A stretch of DNA of 64,000 nucleotides from Burkholderia cepacia (GCF_001718835.1 NZ_CP013443.1:744001-808000), one strand, 5' to 3'; shown: positions 34,088 through 43,372, counted from the stretch's first letter. The notes: generated from the sequence alone by a model not told the origin. Numbers and translations are program-made.

Positions 34088-36910
34088 ATGACCGACGCTT
34101 CCGCCCTGATCAGCACGTCCTATTCCCGATACCTGGCGCGCGCGGTCGCGGCGCGCCCCGCGCTTGCCGGCCGGATCGCCGCGTGGGCGGCCGCCCCCTT
34201 GTCCCGCGCGCAGCTCGAAACGCGGCTCGACGAGCTGCTCGCGGCGCTCGCCGGAGCGGCCGCGCCGACCGAGGACCAGTTCAAGAAGGCGCTCCGCCAG
34301 TTGCGCGCCGAGGCGTTCGGCGCGGTCGCGGAACGCGACCTGCGCGGGCTGGCGGACGTCGCCGAGGTCACGGGCGCGATGACCGATCTCGCCGAAGTGG
34401 CCGTGCAGCGCTCGCTCGCGCTGCTGTCGGCCGAGCTCGAGGCGCTCTACGGCGAGCCGCGCGGCGCCGACGGCCAGCGCGTCGTGCTCGGCGTGGTCGG
34501 GATGGGCAAGCTCGGCGGCCGCGAGCTGAACGTGTCGTCGGACATCGACCTGATCTTCGTCTACGAGGACGACGGCGAAACGACCGGCGGCGCGCGTTCG
34601 CCGCTGTCCACGCAGGAATACTTCACGCGGCTCGGCCGGCGCCTGATCGGCGTGCTGTCCGAGGTCACGGCCGACGGCTACGTGTTTCGCGTCGACATGC
34701 GGCTGCGTCCGAACGGCGATTCGGGGCCGCTCGTCTGCAGCCTCGGGATGCTCGAGGAGTATTTCTACGTGCAGGGGCGCGAGTGGGAGCGCTATGCGTG
34801 GATCAAGGGGCGGCTCGTGTCGGAAGGCGACAGCGACGCGGCGCGACGGCTGGAGTCGCAGCTCGAGTCGATCGTCAAGCCGTTCGTGTATCGCCGCTAT
34901 CTCGATTTCGGCGTGATCGGCGCGATCCGTTCGCTGCACCAGCAGATCCGGCAGGAAGCCGCGCGCCGCGCGTCGATGCGGCCCGACAAGTCCGACGACA
35001 TCAAGCTCGGGCGCGGCGGGATCCGCGAGATCGAATTCAGCGCGCAGGTATTCCAGCTGATCCGGGGCGGCCAGGATGCGGAATTCCGCGTGCGGCCCAC
35101 GCTCGCGGTGCTGCGCCATGCGCAGGCGCGCGGGCTGATCGGCGAGGACGTGCGCGCGCGCCTGGCCGATGCCTACAACTTCCTGCGCACGCTCGAGCAC
35201 CGGCTGCAGTACCGCAACGACGCGCAGACGCACGCGATGCCGGTCGAGCCGGACGAGCGCGCGGCGCTGGCCGCGTCGCTCGGCTTTGCCGACTACGCGG
35301 CGCTGATGACGGCGCTGGATGAACACCGCAATTTCGTCGAAGCGCAGTTCGACCAGATCTTCGCCGACAAGGTCAGCGGCGGGCCATGCGGGGCCGCCGA
35401 CGACAGCGAGGCGGCCTGGATCTGGAGCGGCGCGCTGGCCGACGACGGCACGGACGATACGCTGGCGGCCCGTCTGGAAAGCCTCGGCTTCGGCGATCCG
35501 CAGGCCGTGCTGACGCGCCTGCGCGCGATCTGGCAATCGTCGCGCTACACGGGCCTGCCGGAAAAGAGCCGGCAGCGCTTCGACAGCGTCGCGCAGCGGG
35601 CGCTCGAGGCCGCGCCGGGCATCGACGCCGCGCGCCGCGACGACACGATCGTGCGCCTGTTCGACCTGCTCGAGACGGTCAGCCGCCGTGGCGTCTATCT
35701 CGCGCTGCTGACCGAATATCCGGCCGCGCTCGACCGCGTGCTGTCGGTGCTCGGCGCGACGCGCTGGGGCGGCGGCTACCTGATCCGCCACCCGCAACTG
35801 CTCGACGAGCTGCTCGACGACGAGGCGATCGCGAGCCCGTTCGACTGGCCTGCGTTCAAGGACGCGTTGCGCGCGCGCCTCGCGGCGGCCGACGGCCCCG
35901 AGCAGCAGATGGACCTGCTGCGGCACGCGCAGCACGCGGAGGTGTTCCGGATCCTGCTGATCGACCTGGCCGGGCAGCTGTCGGTCGAGCACGTGAGCGA
36001 CCGGCTGTCCGAGCTGGCCGATGCCGTGCTCGACGTGACGATCGAAGTCGTCTGGTCCCAGCTCGCGAAGCGCCATCGCGACGTGCCGAAGTTCGCGGTG
36101 ATCGCGTACGGCAAGCTGGGCGGCAAGGAGCTCGGCTATGCATCGGATCTCGACCTGATCTTCCTGTACGACGACGCCGACGAACGTTCGGCGGACGTCT
36201 ACACGACCTTCACGCGGCGGCTCATCACGTGGCTGACCACGGCGACCGGGGCCGGCGCGCTGTTCGACATCGACCTGCGGCTGCGGCCGAACGGCGAGGC
36301 CGGGCTGCTCGTCACCGATCTCGATGCGTTCCGCCGCTACCAGCTGCGCGAGGGCGATGCCGCCAATACCGCGTGGGTCTGGGAGCACCAGGCACTGACG
36401 CGCGCCCGCTACAGCGCGGGCGACGCGCAGATCGGCGCGGACTTCGAGGCGATCCGCCAGCAGGTGCTGACGACGCCGCGCGACGGCAGCGTGCTCGCGC
36501 AGGAGATCGTCGACATGCGCGGCAAGGTGTTTGCCGGCCACCCGAACCAGACCGAGCTGTTCGACCTGAAGCACGATCGCGGCGGGATGGTCGACATCGA
36601 ATTCATCGTCCAGTACTGGGTGCTGCTGCATGCGTCGAGCGACGCCGAGCTGATCCGCAACACGGGCAACATCGCGCTGCTGCGCGAGGTCGCGCGCTTC
36701 GGGCTGATGGGCGAGGACGAGGCCGAGCGCGTCGGCGCGGCCTACCGGAAGTACCGGAAGCTGCAGCACAAGCTGCGGCTCGACGGGATGGAGAAGGCGC
36801 GGGTCGATCCGGCCGTGGTGGCCGACGAGCGGGCCGCCGTGACGGCGCTGTGGGCGCGCGTGTTCCGGGTGGCAGGGACTGACGGCGGTTCGGCTGATAC
36901 GAGCGCCTGA
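34088..36910 (+). CDS. glnE: Bifunctional glutamine synthetase adenylyltransferase/adenylyl-removing enzyme
   Basis: GlnE adenylylates and deadenylylates glutamine synthetase according to the PII signal. The 940-residue protein (E. coli: 946) has two nucleotidyltransferase domains. The N-terminal, deadenylylating one has GMGKLGGRELNVSSDIDL near residue 138. The C-terminal, adenylylating one has AYGKLGGKELGYASDLDL near residue 674. Both carry the Asp pair needed for metal binding. The ATG at 34088 is chosen since MTDASALISTSYSRYLAR matches the expected N-terminus; its ribosome binding site is weak. Confidence 0.97.
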   Translation: MTDASALISTSYSRYLARAVAARPALAGRIAAWAAAPLSRAQLETRLDELLAALAGAAAPTEDQFKKALRQLRAEAFGAVAERDLRGLADVAEVTGAMTDLAEVAVQRSLALLSAELEALYGEPRGADGQRVVLGVVGMGKLGGRELNVSSDIDLIFVYEDDGETTGGARSPLSTQEYFTRLGRRLIGVLSEVTADGYVFRVDMRLRPNGDSGPLVCSLGMLEEYFYVQGREWERYAWIKGRLVSEGDSDAARRLESQLESIVKPFVYRRYLDFGVIGAIRSLHQQIRQEAARRASMRPDKSDDIKLGRGGIREIEFSAQVFQLIRGGQDAEFRVRPTLAVLRHAQARGLIGEDVRARLADAYNFLRTLEHRLQYRNDAQTHAMPVEPDERAALAASLGFADYAALMTALDEHRNFVEAQFDQIFADKVSGGPCGAADDSEAAWIWSGALADDGTDDTLAARLESLGFGDPQAVLTRLRAIWQSSRYTGLPEKSRQRFDSVAQRALEAAPGIDAARRDDTIVRLFDLLETVSRRGVYLALLTEYPAALDRVLSVLGATRWGGGYLIRHPQLLDELLDDEAIASPFDWPAFKDALRARLAAADGPEQQMDLLRHAQHAEVFRILLIDLAGQLSVEHVSDRLSELADAVLDVTIEVVWSQLAKRHRDVPKFAVIAYGKLGGKELGYASDLDLIFLYDDADERSADVYTTFTRRLITWLTTATGAGALFDIDLRLRPNGEAGLLVTDLDAFRRYQLREGDAANTAWVWEHQALTRARYSAGDAQIGADFEAIRQQVLTTPRDGSVLAQEIVDMRGKVFAGHPNQTELFDLKHDRGGMVDIEFIVQYWVLLHASSDAELIRNTGNIALLREVARFGLMGEDEAERVGAAYRKYRKLQHKLRLDGMEKARVDPAVVADERAAVTALWARVFRVAGTDGGSADTSA

Positions 36911-37023
36911 ACGCGGTTGGGGGCCGAATGTCGAAGCCCCGGCTTGTAGTGCTGGCCCGCGGCCGAATCTGAATCCGGGATCGAGCCCCGAGCCCCAACC
37001 GCTTTGCGCGGCAGAGCGGCCCG

Positions 37024-38673
37024 TCAGGCCGCCAGCATTTCCTTCGCGTGCTTGCGCGTCGTGGCCGTGATCTCGAGTCCGCCGAGCATCCGCGCGACTT
37101 CCTCGATCCGGTTGGCGCGGTCGAGCGCGACGACCGTCGACACCGTGCCGCCGCGCTCGTCGGCGCCCTTCGCGACCTGGAAGTGGTGGTCGCCGCGCGC
37201 GGCGACCTGCGGTAGGTGCGTCACGCACAGCACCTGGCGATCGCGCCCGAGCTGGTGCAGCAGGCGGCCGACCACTTCGGCGACGCCGCCGCCGATCCCC
37301 GTATCGACTTCGTCGAAGATCAGCGTCGGCGTCGGGCTCGCCGCGCTTGCGATCACCGCGAGCGCGAGGCTGATCCGCGCGAGTTCGCCGCCCGACGCCA
37401 CCTTCGCGAGCGGCCGCAGCGGCACGCCGGGGTGGCCGGCGACCCGGAATTCGACCTGCTCGAGCCCGTGCGGGCCGCCGTCGGCGAGCGGGACGAGCGC
37501 GACTTCGAAGCTTCCGCCCGCCATCGACAGTTCCTGCATGCCGGCCGTGACGGCCGTGCCGAGCGCCTTCGCGGCCTGCGCGCGCGCCTTCGACAGATGC
37601 CTGGCATCGGCGAGGTAGGCTTCCCGCGCCTTGGCCTGCGTCGCCTCGAGCGCACCGAGATCGGCGGCCGCGTCGAGCGCGGCGAGCTGCGCGCGGCGTG
37701 CCGCGTGTTCTTCGTGCAGCGTGTCGGGCGGCAACCGGAACTTGCGGGCGGTCGAGTGCAGCGCATCGAGGCGCGTTTCGACCTGCGCGAGCCGCTCGGG
37801 ATCGAGATCGACGCGCTGCGCATAGTGCGACAGCGAGTAGACGGCTTCCTGCAGCTGGATCTCGGCCGGTTCGAGCGACGCGAGCGCGTCGCCGAGCGCG
37901 GTGTCGTAGTCGGCGAGGCTGCGCAGCTTCGACACGATCGCGCCGAGCTGCGCGAGCATCGCGTCGTCGGCCTCGGACAACGCGTTGAGTGCGCCGCGCA
38001 CGCCGTCGATCAGGTTCGCCGAATGCGACAGGCGCTTGTGCTCGTTGCTGACTTCGTCCCATTCGCCGGGCTGCGGCGCGAGCTTGTCGAGCTCGGCGAG
38101 CTGCCACGCGAGCTTTTCGCGTTCGAGCTGCAGCTCCCGCTCGTGCGCCTTCGCGGCCTCGATCGCCTGTGTCGCGTCGCGCCACACGCGCCACGCGCGC
38201 GCGACGTTCGCCGCATCGGCGACGAGCCCCGCGTGCGTGTCGAACAGCTCGCGCTGCGCGTCGGGCCGCATCAGCAGCTGGTGCGCATGCTGGCCGTGGA
38301 TGTCGACGAGCATTTCGCCGAGCTCACGCAGCTGCGCGAGCGTCGCGCTGGTGCCGTTGATGAACGCGCGCGACCGGCCGTTCGCGTCGATCACGCGGCG
38401 CAGCATCACGGTGTCCTCGGTGTCGAACGCGTGTTCGTCGAGCCAGCGCGCGACGCGGTCGTGCGGCGTGAATTCGGCGGTGATGTCGGCGCGGCCGCAG
38501 CCGGTGCGCACGACGCTCGCGTCGGCACGTTCGCCGAGCGCGAGGGCGAGGGCGTCGATCAGGATCGATTTCCCGGCGCCGGTTTCACCGGAAAAGACGG
38601 AAAAGCCGCTGTCGAATTCGAGATCGAGCGCGGCGACGATGACGAAGTCGCGGATCGAGAGGTGGCGGAGCAT
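37024..38673 (-). CDS. recN: DNA repair protein RecN
   Basis: RecN is an SMC-like ATPase that acts in double-strand break repair. The 549-residue protein has Walker A GETGAGKS at residues 29-36, a long central helical coiled-coil part (about residues 150-370, rich in Ala/Leu/Glu), and a C-terminal ABC signature and Walker B (SGGELARISLALAV and PTLIFDEVDTGIGGG). It lies 19 nt downstream of nadK, the common nadK-recN order. It converges with glnE; the 113 bp between them holds no clear terminator. Confidence 0.97.
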   Translation of the reverse strand: MLRHLSIRDFVIVAALDLEFDSGFSVFSGETGAGKSILIDALALALGERADASVVRTGCGRADITAEFTPHDRVARWLDEHAFDTEDTVMLRRVIDANGRSRAFINGTSATLAQLRELGEMLVDIHGQHAHQLLMRPDAQRELFDTHAGLVADAANVARAWRVWRDATQAIEAAKAHERELQLEREKLAWQLAELDKLAPQPGEWDEVSNEHKRLSHSANLIDGVRGALNALSEADDAMLAQLGAIVSKLRSLADYDTALGDALASLEPAEIQLQEAVYSLSHYAQRVDLDPERLAQVETRLDALHSTARKFRLPPDTLHEEHAARRAQLAALDAAADLGALEATQAKAREAYLADARHLSKARAQAAKALGTAVTAGMQELSMAGGSFEVALVPLADGGPHGLEQVEFRVAGHPGVPLRPLAKVASGGELARISLALAVIASAASPTPTLIFDEVDTGIGGGVAEVVGRLLHQLGRDRQVLCVTHLPQVAARGDHHFQVAKGADERGGTVSTVVALDRANRIEEVARMLGGLEITATTRKHAKEMLAA

Positions 38674-38692
38674 GGTGTCGGGCGGAGCGGCG

Positions 38693-39595
38693 TCAGGACG
38701 CCTTGTCGTCTTCGTTCGAGGCGTGTTCGTTCCAGTGCAGCTTCTTGCGCAGCGTCGAGAAATAGCTGTAGCCGATCGGGTGCAGGAACGGCACCGTGTG
38801 CTTCGAGCGGCGCACCTCGATCGTGTCGTTCAGTTCGAGCGACGTGAACGACTGCATGTCGAAGTTCACGTTGACGTCGCGCCCGCCGACGATCTGGATC
38901 GCGATCTTCGAATCGTCGGGCAGCACGATCGGCCGGTTCGACAGCGCGTGCGGCGCGATCGGCACGAGCACGATGCCCTGCAGCTGCGGATGGAGGATCG
39001 GGCCGGCCGACGACAGCGCGTAAGCGGTCGAGCCGGTCGGCGTGGCGACGATCAGGCCGTCCGAGCGCTGGTTGTACATGTACCGGCCGTCGACCGACGC
39101 GCGCAGCTCGACCATGCCGGAGAAGCCGCTGCGGTTCACGACCACGTCGTTGAACGCGAGCGCGTGGTAGATCGGTTCGCCGTCGCGCATGATCCGGGCC
39201 TCGAGCAGCGAGCGCTCCTCGCGCTCGAACTTGCCCGACAGGATCACCGGGACGAGCGCCTGCATGTCGGCCGCCGCGATATCGGTGATGAAGCCGAGCC
39301 GACCGTGGTTGATCCCGATCAGCGGTGTCTTGTACGGCGCGAGCTGACGGCCGATGCCGAGCATCGTCCCGTCGCCGCCCAGTACGACCGCCACGTCGGC
39401 GCGCGCCCCGATTTCGGCAGGGGTCAGCGCCGGGTAGCCGGTGATGCCGATCTCGCGCGCGGTCTCGGCTTCGAAGACGACCTCGAAGCCCCGCTTGGCG
39501 ATGCAGGCGGCCAGCGTGGCGAGCGGCTCGGCGATGTTCGGCGTGTTGCTCCGGCCGACGAGCGCGACAGTGTTGAACTGATTACCGGTTTTCAT
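38693..39595 (-). CDS. nadK: NAD kinase
   Basis: NadK phosphorylates NAD to NADP. The 300-residue protein has the GGDGT motif (GGDG at residues 73-76), the NHGRLGF segment, and the conserved TPTGSTAYALSSAGPI region. The ATG at 39595 gives a typical N-terminus. A TGTAAT (39607-39602) ends only six nucleotides before the start codon, so the mRNA may be leaderless or nearly so. It is divergent from hrcA and co-directional with recN. Confidence 0.97.
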   Translation of the reverse strand: MKTGNQFNTVALVGRSNTPNIAEPLATLAACIAKRGFEVVFEAETAREIGITGYPALTPAEIGARADVAVVLGGDGTMLGIGRQLAPYKTPLIGINHGRLGFITDIAAADMQALVPVILSGKFEREERSLLEARIMRDGEPIYHALAFNDVVVNRSGFSGMVELRASVDGRYMYNQRSDGLIVATPTGSTAYALSSAGPILHPQLQGIVLVPIAPHALSNRPIVLPDDSKIAIQIVGGRDVNVNFDMQSFTSLELNDTIEVRRSKHTVPFLHPIGYSYFSTLRKKLHWNEHASNEDDKAS

Positions 39596-39601
39596 GCCGG
39601 C

Positions 39602-39607
39602 ATTACA
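39602..39607 (-). promoter_or_regulatory. -10 box adjacent to the nadK start
   Basis: TGTAAT (5 of 6) on the minus strand is followed by only six bases before ATG; there is no room for a ribosome binding site after the expected transcription start. Confidence 0.4.
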
Positions 39608-39712
39608 CCATAGCTCGTTGACGAAAAGAACCGGCTGTGCGCTGACGGGGCCGGATCGGGCCGGCCCGCGCATCGGTGGCCGACGCCACTCGCCGCGGTC
39701 GCGCGGTTGCGC

Positions 39713-39718
39713 TAAAAT
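39713..39718 (+). promoter_or_regulatory. -10 box adjacent to the hrcA start
   Basis: TAAAAT (5 of 6) ends eight bases before the hrcA ATG, with no Shine-Dalgarno between. Suggests a leaderless transcript. Confidence 0.45.
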
Positions 39719-39726
39719 TTTCCACC

Positions 39727-40749
39727 ATGCTAGATCCTCGCGCACGAACCCTCCTGAAAACCCTGATCGAACGGTATATCGCCGACGGTCAGCCAGTCGG
39801 ATCGCGCACGTTGTCCCGTTACTCCGGGCTCGAGCTGAGCCCGGCGACGATCCGCAACGTGATGTCCGACCTGGAGGAGCTCGGCCTCGTGTCGAGCCCG
39901 CACACGTCGGCCGGCCGCGTGCCGACGCCGCGTGGCTACCGGCTGTTCGTCGACACGATGCTGACGGTCGAGGTGCCGATCGACGCCGAGGCCGTCGCAC
40001 GGCAGGTGCAGAACACGCTGCAGGCCGGCGAGCCGCAGCAGCGCGTCGTGGCGGCCGCCGCGAGCGTGCTGTCGAACCTGTCGCAGTTCGCGGGCGTCGT
40101 GCTGACGCCGCGCCGCAGCCACGTGTTCAAGCAGATCGAGTTCATGCGCCTGTCGGACAAGCGCATCCTGCTGATCATCGTGACGCCCGAGGGCGACGTG
40201 CAGAACCGGATGCTCGCGACGCCGCGCGACTACTCGCCGTCGCAACTGACCGAGGCGTCCAACTACATCAACGCGCATTTCGCCGGACTGTCGTTCGACG
40301 AGGTGCGCCGCCGCCTGCGCGACGAGATCGACCAGTTGCGCGGCGACATGACCACGCTGATGCATGCGGCCGTGACGGCCAGCACCGAGGTGCCCGACAC
40401 CGAGGACACCGTGCTGATTTCCGGCGAGCGCAACCTGCTCGAGGTGGCGGATCTGTCGTCCGACATGGCCCGGCTGCGCAAGCTCTTCGACGTATTCGAC
40501 CAAAAGACGGGCCTCCTGCAACTGCTCGACGTGTCGAGCCACGCCCAGGGCGTGCAGATCTTCATCGGCGGCGAATCGACGCTCGTGCCGATCGAGGAAA
40601 TGAGCGTCGTGACCGCCCCTTACGAGGTGAACGGGCAGATCGTCGGCACGCTCGGCGTGATCGGCCCGACCCGCATGGCGTACAACCGCGTGATCCCGAT
40701 CGTCGACATCACCGCGCGGCTGCTGTCGCTCACGCTGAGCCAGCAATAA
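39727..40749 (+). CDS. hrcA: Heat-inducible transcription repressor HrcA
   Basis: HrcA represses chaperone genes by binding CIRCE elements and needs GroEL to fold. The 340-residue protein starts MLDPRARTLLKTLIERYIADG with a winged helix (SRYSGLELSPATIRNVMSDLEELG, then HTSAGRVPTPRGYR, the family signature). It ends in the GAF-like domain with VITAPYEVNG-type sequence and a final TARLLSLTLSQQ. No CIRCE element is visible in this window, so its targets (normally groESL) are elsewhere; the nearby grpE and dnaK promoters are sigma-32-like. Confidence 0.96.
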   Translation: MLDPRARTLLKTLIERYIADGQPVGSRTLSRYSGLELSPATIRNVMSDLEELGLVSSPHTSAGRVPTPRGYRLFVDTMLTVEVPIDAEAVARQVQNTLQAGEPQQRVVAAAASVLSNLSQFAGVVLTPRRSHVFKQIEFMRLSDKRILLIIVTPEGDVQNRMLATPRDYSPSQLTEASNYINAHFAGLSFDEVRRRLRDEIDQLRGDMTTLMHAAVTASTEVPDTEDTVLISGERNLLEVADLSSDMARLRKLFDVFDQKTGLLQLLDVSSHAQGVQIFIGGESTLVPIEEMSVVTAPYEVNGQIVGTLGVIGPTRMAYNRVIPIVDITARLLSLTLSQQ

Positions 40750-40768
40750 CCGGTCCCGCCATCGTGCC

Positions 40769-40787
40769 GCGGCGCGCTGCGCGCCGC
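40769..40787 (+). other. Hairpin after hrcA
   Basis: A perfect 8-bp stem GCGGCGCG-ctg-CGCGCCGC begins 20 nt after the hrcA stop. It has no T-run, so it is more likely a 3'-end stabiliser or a weak terminator. Confidence 0.4.
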
Positions 40788-40828
40788 AATCGGCCGAACG
40801 GCCAGTCACCCCTTGCAGGACGGCCCGC

Positions 40829-40834
40829 TATAAT
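40829..40834 (+). promoter_or_regulatory. -10 box of hemH
   Basis: A perfect TATAAT lies 41 nt before the hemH ATG at 40876. No convincing -35 is found at 16-18 bp. Confidence 0.5.
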
Positions 40835-40875
40835 TGAGAGCCGTCCGGTCCCGTGCCCCGAGCACGTTCTTGCCC

Positions 40876-41949
40876 ATGCGTTTCGATCTTGAGCCGCCTT
40901 CGAGTATCGCGGCCGCCCATCGCATCGGCGTGCTGCTGATCAATCTCGGCACGCCCGATGCGCCCACGCCGCGTGCCGTGCGGCGCTATCTGGCCGAATT
41001 CCTGTCGGATCCGCGGGTCGTCGAGATTCCGCAGGCCGTCTGGCAGGTGCTGCTGCGCACGCTGATCCTGCCGCTGCGCGGCCGCGCGTCCGCGAAGAAA
41101 TACGCGGCCGTCTGGATGCCCGAGGGCTCGCCGCTGCGCGTGCATACCGTGCGCCAGACCGACGGCGTGCGGCACCTGCTCGCGTCGAACGGTTATCAAG
41201 TGCAGGTCGACTACGCGATGCGCTACGGCAGTCCGAACATTTCGCACGCGCTCGCGCAGTTCAAGCGCGGCGGCGTCGAGCGCGTACTGCTGATGCCGAT
41301 GTATCCGCAATACTCGGCGTCGACCACGGCCACCGCATTCGACGCCGCATTCGGCGCGCTCGCGCGCATGCGCAACCAGCCGGAGGTGCGCACGGTGCGG
41401 CACTACGCCGACCATCCGGCCTATATCCACGCGCTGGCCGAGCAGGTGCGCCAGTATTGGGCGCAGCACGGCCGGCCGGACTTCGCGGCCGGCGACAAGC
41501 TCGTGCTGAGCTTTCACGGCGTGCCGAAGCGCACGCTCGACCTCGGCGATCCCTATCACGACCAGTGCCAGCAGACGGGCGCGCTGCTGATGGCCGCGCT
41601 CGGGCTGTCGACGACCGAGTGCCGCGTCACGTTCCAGTCGCGTTTCGGCAAGGCCGAATGGCTGCAGCCTTATACCGCGCCGACGCTGCGCGAGTTCGGC
41701 GAGGCCGGCGTACAGCGGGCCGACGTGTTCTGTCCTGGTTTCACGGCCGATTGCCTGGAGACGATCGAGGAGATCGGCATGGAAGTGCGCGACGAGTTCC
41801 TCGCCGGTGGCGGCAAGGCGTTCCACCGGATTCCGTGCCTGAACGGCGCCCCCGCGTGGATCGGCGCGCTCGGCGAGATCGTCGCCGAGAATCTGCAGGG
41901 CTGGCCGGTCAAGGCCGCGCAGCCCGAAACGGTGGGTGAGGTACGATGA
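40876..41949 (+). CDS. hemH: Ferrochelatase
   Basis: Ferrochelatase inserts Fe2+ into protoporphyrin IX, the last step of haem synthesis. The 357-residue protein has LLINLGTPDAPTP near the N-terminus, the active-site histidine in LVLSFHGVPKRTL (near residue 213), and the conserved acidic C-terminal motif PGFTADCLETIEEI. The ATG at 40876 is downstream of a TATAAT that overlaps the earlier in-frame codons. It overlaps hslR by 4 nt. Confidence 0.97.
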   Translation: MRFDLEPPSSIAAAHRIGVLLINLGTPDAPTPRAVRRYLAEFLSDPRVVEIPQAVWQVLLRTLILPLRGRASAKKYAAVWMPEGSPLRVHTVRQTDGVRHLLASNGYQVQVDYAMRYGSPNISHALAQFKRGGVERVLLMPMYPQYSASTTATAFDAAFGALARMRNQPEVRTVRHYADHPAYIHALAEQVRQYWAQHGRPDFAAGDKLVLSFHGVPKRTLDLGDPYHDQCQQTGALLMAALGLSTTECRVTFQSRFGKAEWLQPYTAPTLREFGEAGVQRADVFCPGFTADCLETIEEIGMEVRDEFLAGGGKAFHRIPCLNGAPAWIGALGEIVAENLQGWPVKAAQPETVGEVR

Positions 41950-42353
41950 ATTACAAGATTTCGACCGAACCGGGCGCGAAGCTGCGCATCGACAAATGGC
42001 TGTGGGCGGCCCGGTTCTTCAAGACCCGCTCGCTCGCGACCGACGCGGTCGACAAGGGGCACGTGAAGATCGGCGGGGCTGCAGTCAAGCCGGCGAAGGA
42101 AGTGCGTGTCGGCGACGAGGTCGAAATTGCGATCGACGGCATCGTCTGGCACATTGCCGTACTCGGCGTGTGCGACGTGCGCGGGCCGGCGAGCGTCGCG
42201 CAGACGCTTTACGAGGAAACGGAAGCGGGGCGGGCCGCACGGCTCGCCGAACTGGAGCGGCGCCGCACCTATCGCGAGCCGGCGGCCGAATTGCACGGCC
42301 GGCCGACGAAGCGCGACCGGCGCATCATCGACAGATTTTCTGGTGGGAGCTGA
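41946..42353 (+). CDS. hslR: RNA-binding S4 domain protein, Hsp15 type
   Basis: Hsp15 binds stalled 50S subunits carrying nascent peptide-tRNA after heat shock. The 135-residue protein has an S4 RNA-binding domain (RIDKWLWAARFFKTRSLATD and GHVKIGG...VKPAKEVRVGDEVEI) and a basic C-terminal tail (RPTKRDRRIIDRF). Its ATG overlaps the hemH TGA, so the two are translationally coupled. It lies in the hrcA-to-dnaJ heat-shock neighbourhood. Confidence 0.92.
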   Translation: MNYKISTEPGAKLRIDKWLWAARFFKTRSLATDAVDKGHVKIGGAAVKPAKEVRVGDEVEIAIDGIVWHIAVLGVCDVRGPASVAQTLYEETEAGRAARLAELERRRTYREPAAELHGRPTKRDRRIIDRFSGGS

Positions 42354-42486
42354 ACATCTGGTCGAACGTCGCCCGCGCGCTCCCGTATTCGGTCGTGCGG
42401 TCGGTCACGGCTCCCGACAGGCAGATGGTGGTGGTGCCGGCAATGAGTACCAGCGCGACCACCGAGATCGCAAAGGTCAGTTTCAC
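42325..42486 (-). CDS. Small hypothetical membrane/exported peptide (53 aa)
   Basis: A GTG at 42486 with AGGGGAG five bases upstream opens a 53-residue frame. Residues 1-25 (VKLTFAISVVALVLIAGTTT) form a signal- or TM-like hydrophobic helix; a short polar tail with two Cys follows. The Cys after the hydrophobic part does not fit a standard lipobox. Its 3' end overlaps the hslR 3' end by 29 bp on the opposite strand. The ribosome binding site lies in a small inverted repeat, CCCCT / AGGGG (42493-42507). Function unknown. Confidence 0.5.
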   Translation of the reverse strand: MKLTFAISVVALVLIAGTTTICLSGAVTDRTTEYGSARATFDQMFSSHQKICR

Positions 42487-42717
42487 GGTACTCCCCTCGA
42501 GAAGGGGTGAAAACGGCGCCAGGTGGAGTTCGGGCAACGGCCGGGTCAGGGTAAACGCGCTGCGCCGATGCCTGAAATGCAGTGTAGTGCAGCGTCCGGA
42601 GGCGGGCTAGTAGTCGCCGGGTAAGCGTTGTTACAGCCCGTTTCGACCGCTCGGGCGGCGGTTGCCGCGGACGGCGCGGTTGTTTCGCGGCATTGGAGAA
42701 TGCCGGCGAATAACCCT
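42487..42717. other. Intergenic region before the grpE promoter
   Basis: 231 bp with no open frame I can support. It holds the ribosome binding site of the minus-strand small gene at its left end and some short GC-rich repeats; I see nothing else in it. Confidence 0.4.
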
Positions 42718-42745
42718 CTTGAAATCGCAGTTTTCACCCTTATTT
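42718..42745 (+). promoter_or_regulatory. Sigma-32 (heat-shock) promoter of grpE
   Basis: CTTGAAA (42718-42724) and CCCTTATTT (42737-42745) match the RpoH -35 and -10 consensus (CTTGAA, CCCCATnT) with a spacing of 12-13 bp, about 80 nt before grpE. Confidence 0.7.
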
Positions 42746-42826
42746 GCACCAGCAATGTGCGGTGCCGTCGACGATTCGTCAGACGGTTGCCGATTTGGCT
42801 TCAACCTCTAATCGACTTTCAGCGAC

Positions 42827-43372
42827 ATGGAAAACACGCAAGAGAACCCGTCTACCCAATCGGCCGAAGAGATCGGCAGCGAGAAGCAGGCGGCGCAAGG
42901 CGCTGCTCCCGCCGCCGAAGCAGCCGACGCGGCGCTCGCGGAGGCTCAAGCCAAGGTCGCCGAGCTGCAGGAGAGCTACCTGCGCGCGAAGGCCGAGACC
43001 GAGAACGTCCGCCGCCGCGCGCAGGACGACGTCTCGAAGGCGCACAAGTTCGCGATCGAGAGCTTCGCGGAGCACCTGCTGCCCGTGCTGGACAGCCTGG
43101 AGGCGGCCGTCAACGATACGTCCGGCGACATCGCGAAGGTGCGCGAAGGCGTCGAGCTGACGCTGCGCCAGCTGACGAGCGCACTCGAGAAGGGCCGCGT
43201 CGTCGCGATCAACCCGGTCGGCGAGAAGTTCGATCCGCACCAGCACCAGGCGATTTCGATGGTGCCGGCCGAGCAGGAGCCGAACACCGTCGTCACGGTG
43301 CTGCAGAAGGGCTACACGATCGCCGACCGCGTGCTGCGTCCGGCGCTCGTCACCGTCGCGCAGCCGAAGTAA
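42827..43372 (+). CDS. grpE: Nucleotide exchange factor GrpE
   Basis: GrpE releases ADP from DnaK. The 181-residue protein has a polar Gln/Glu/Ala-rich N-terminus (about 40 residues), a long coiled-coil helix (ELQESYLRAKAETENVRRRAQDD), and a C-terminal beta domain with the signature FDPHQHQAISMVPAEQEPNTV. It opens the heat-shock unit grpE, thioredoxin-like gene, dnaK, dnaJ and has its own sigma-32-type promoter. Confidence 0.97.
   Translation: MENTQENPSTQSAEEIGSEKQAAQGAAPAAEAADAALAEAQAKVAELQESYLRAKAETENVRRRAQDDVSKAHKFAIESFAEHLLPVLDSLEAAVNDTSGDIAKVREGVELTLRQLTSALEKGRVVAINPVGEKFDPHQHQAISMVPAEQEPNTVVTVLQKGYTIADRVLRPALVTVAQPK

Noticed and set aside
39596..40876. A CIRCE operator near hrcA
   Set aside because: I looked for TTAGCACTC-N9-GAGTGCTAA-type repeats around hrcA, grpE and dnaK and found none.
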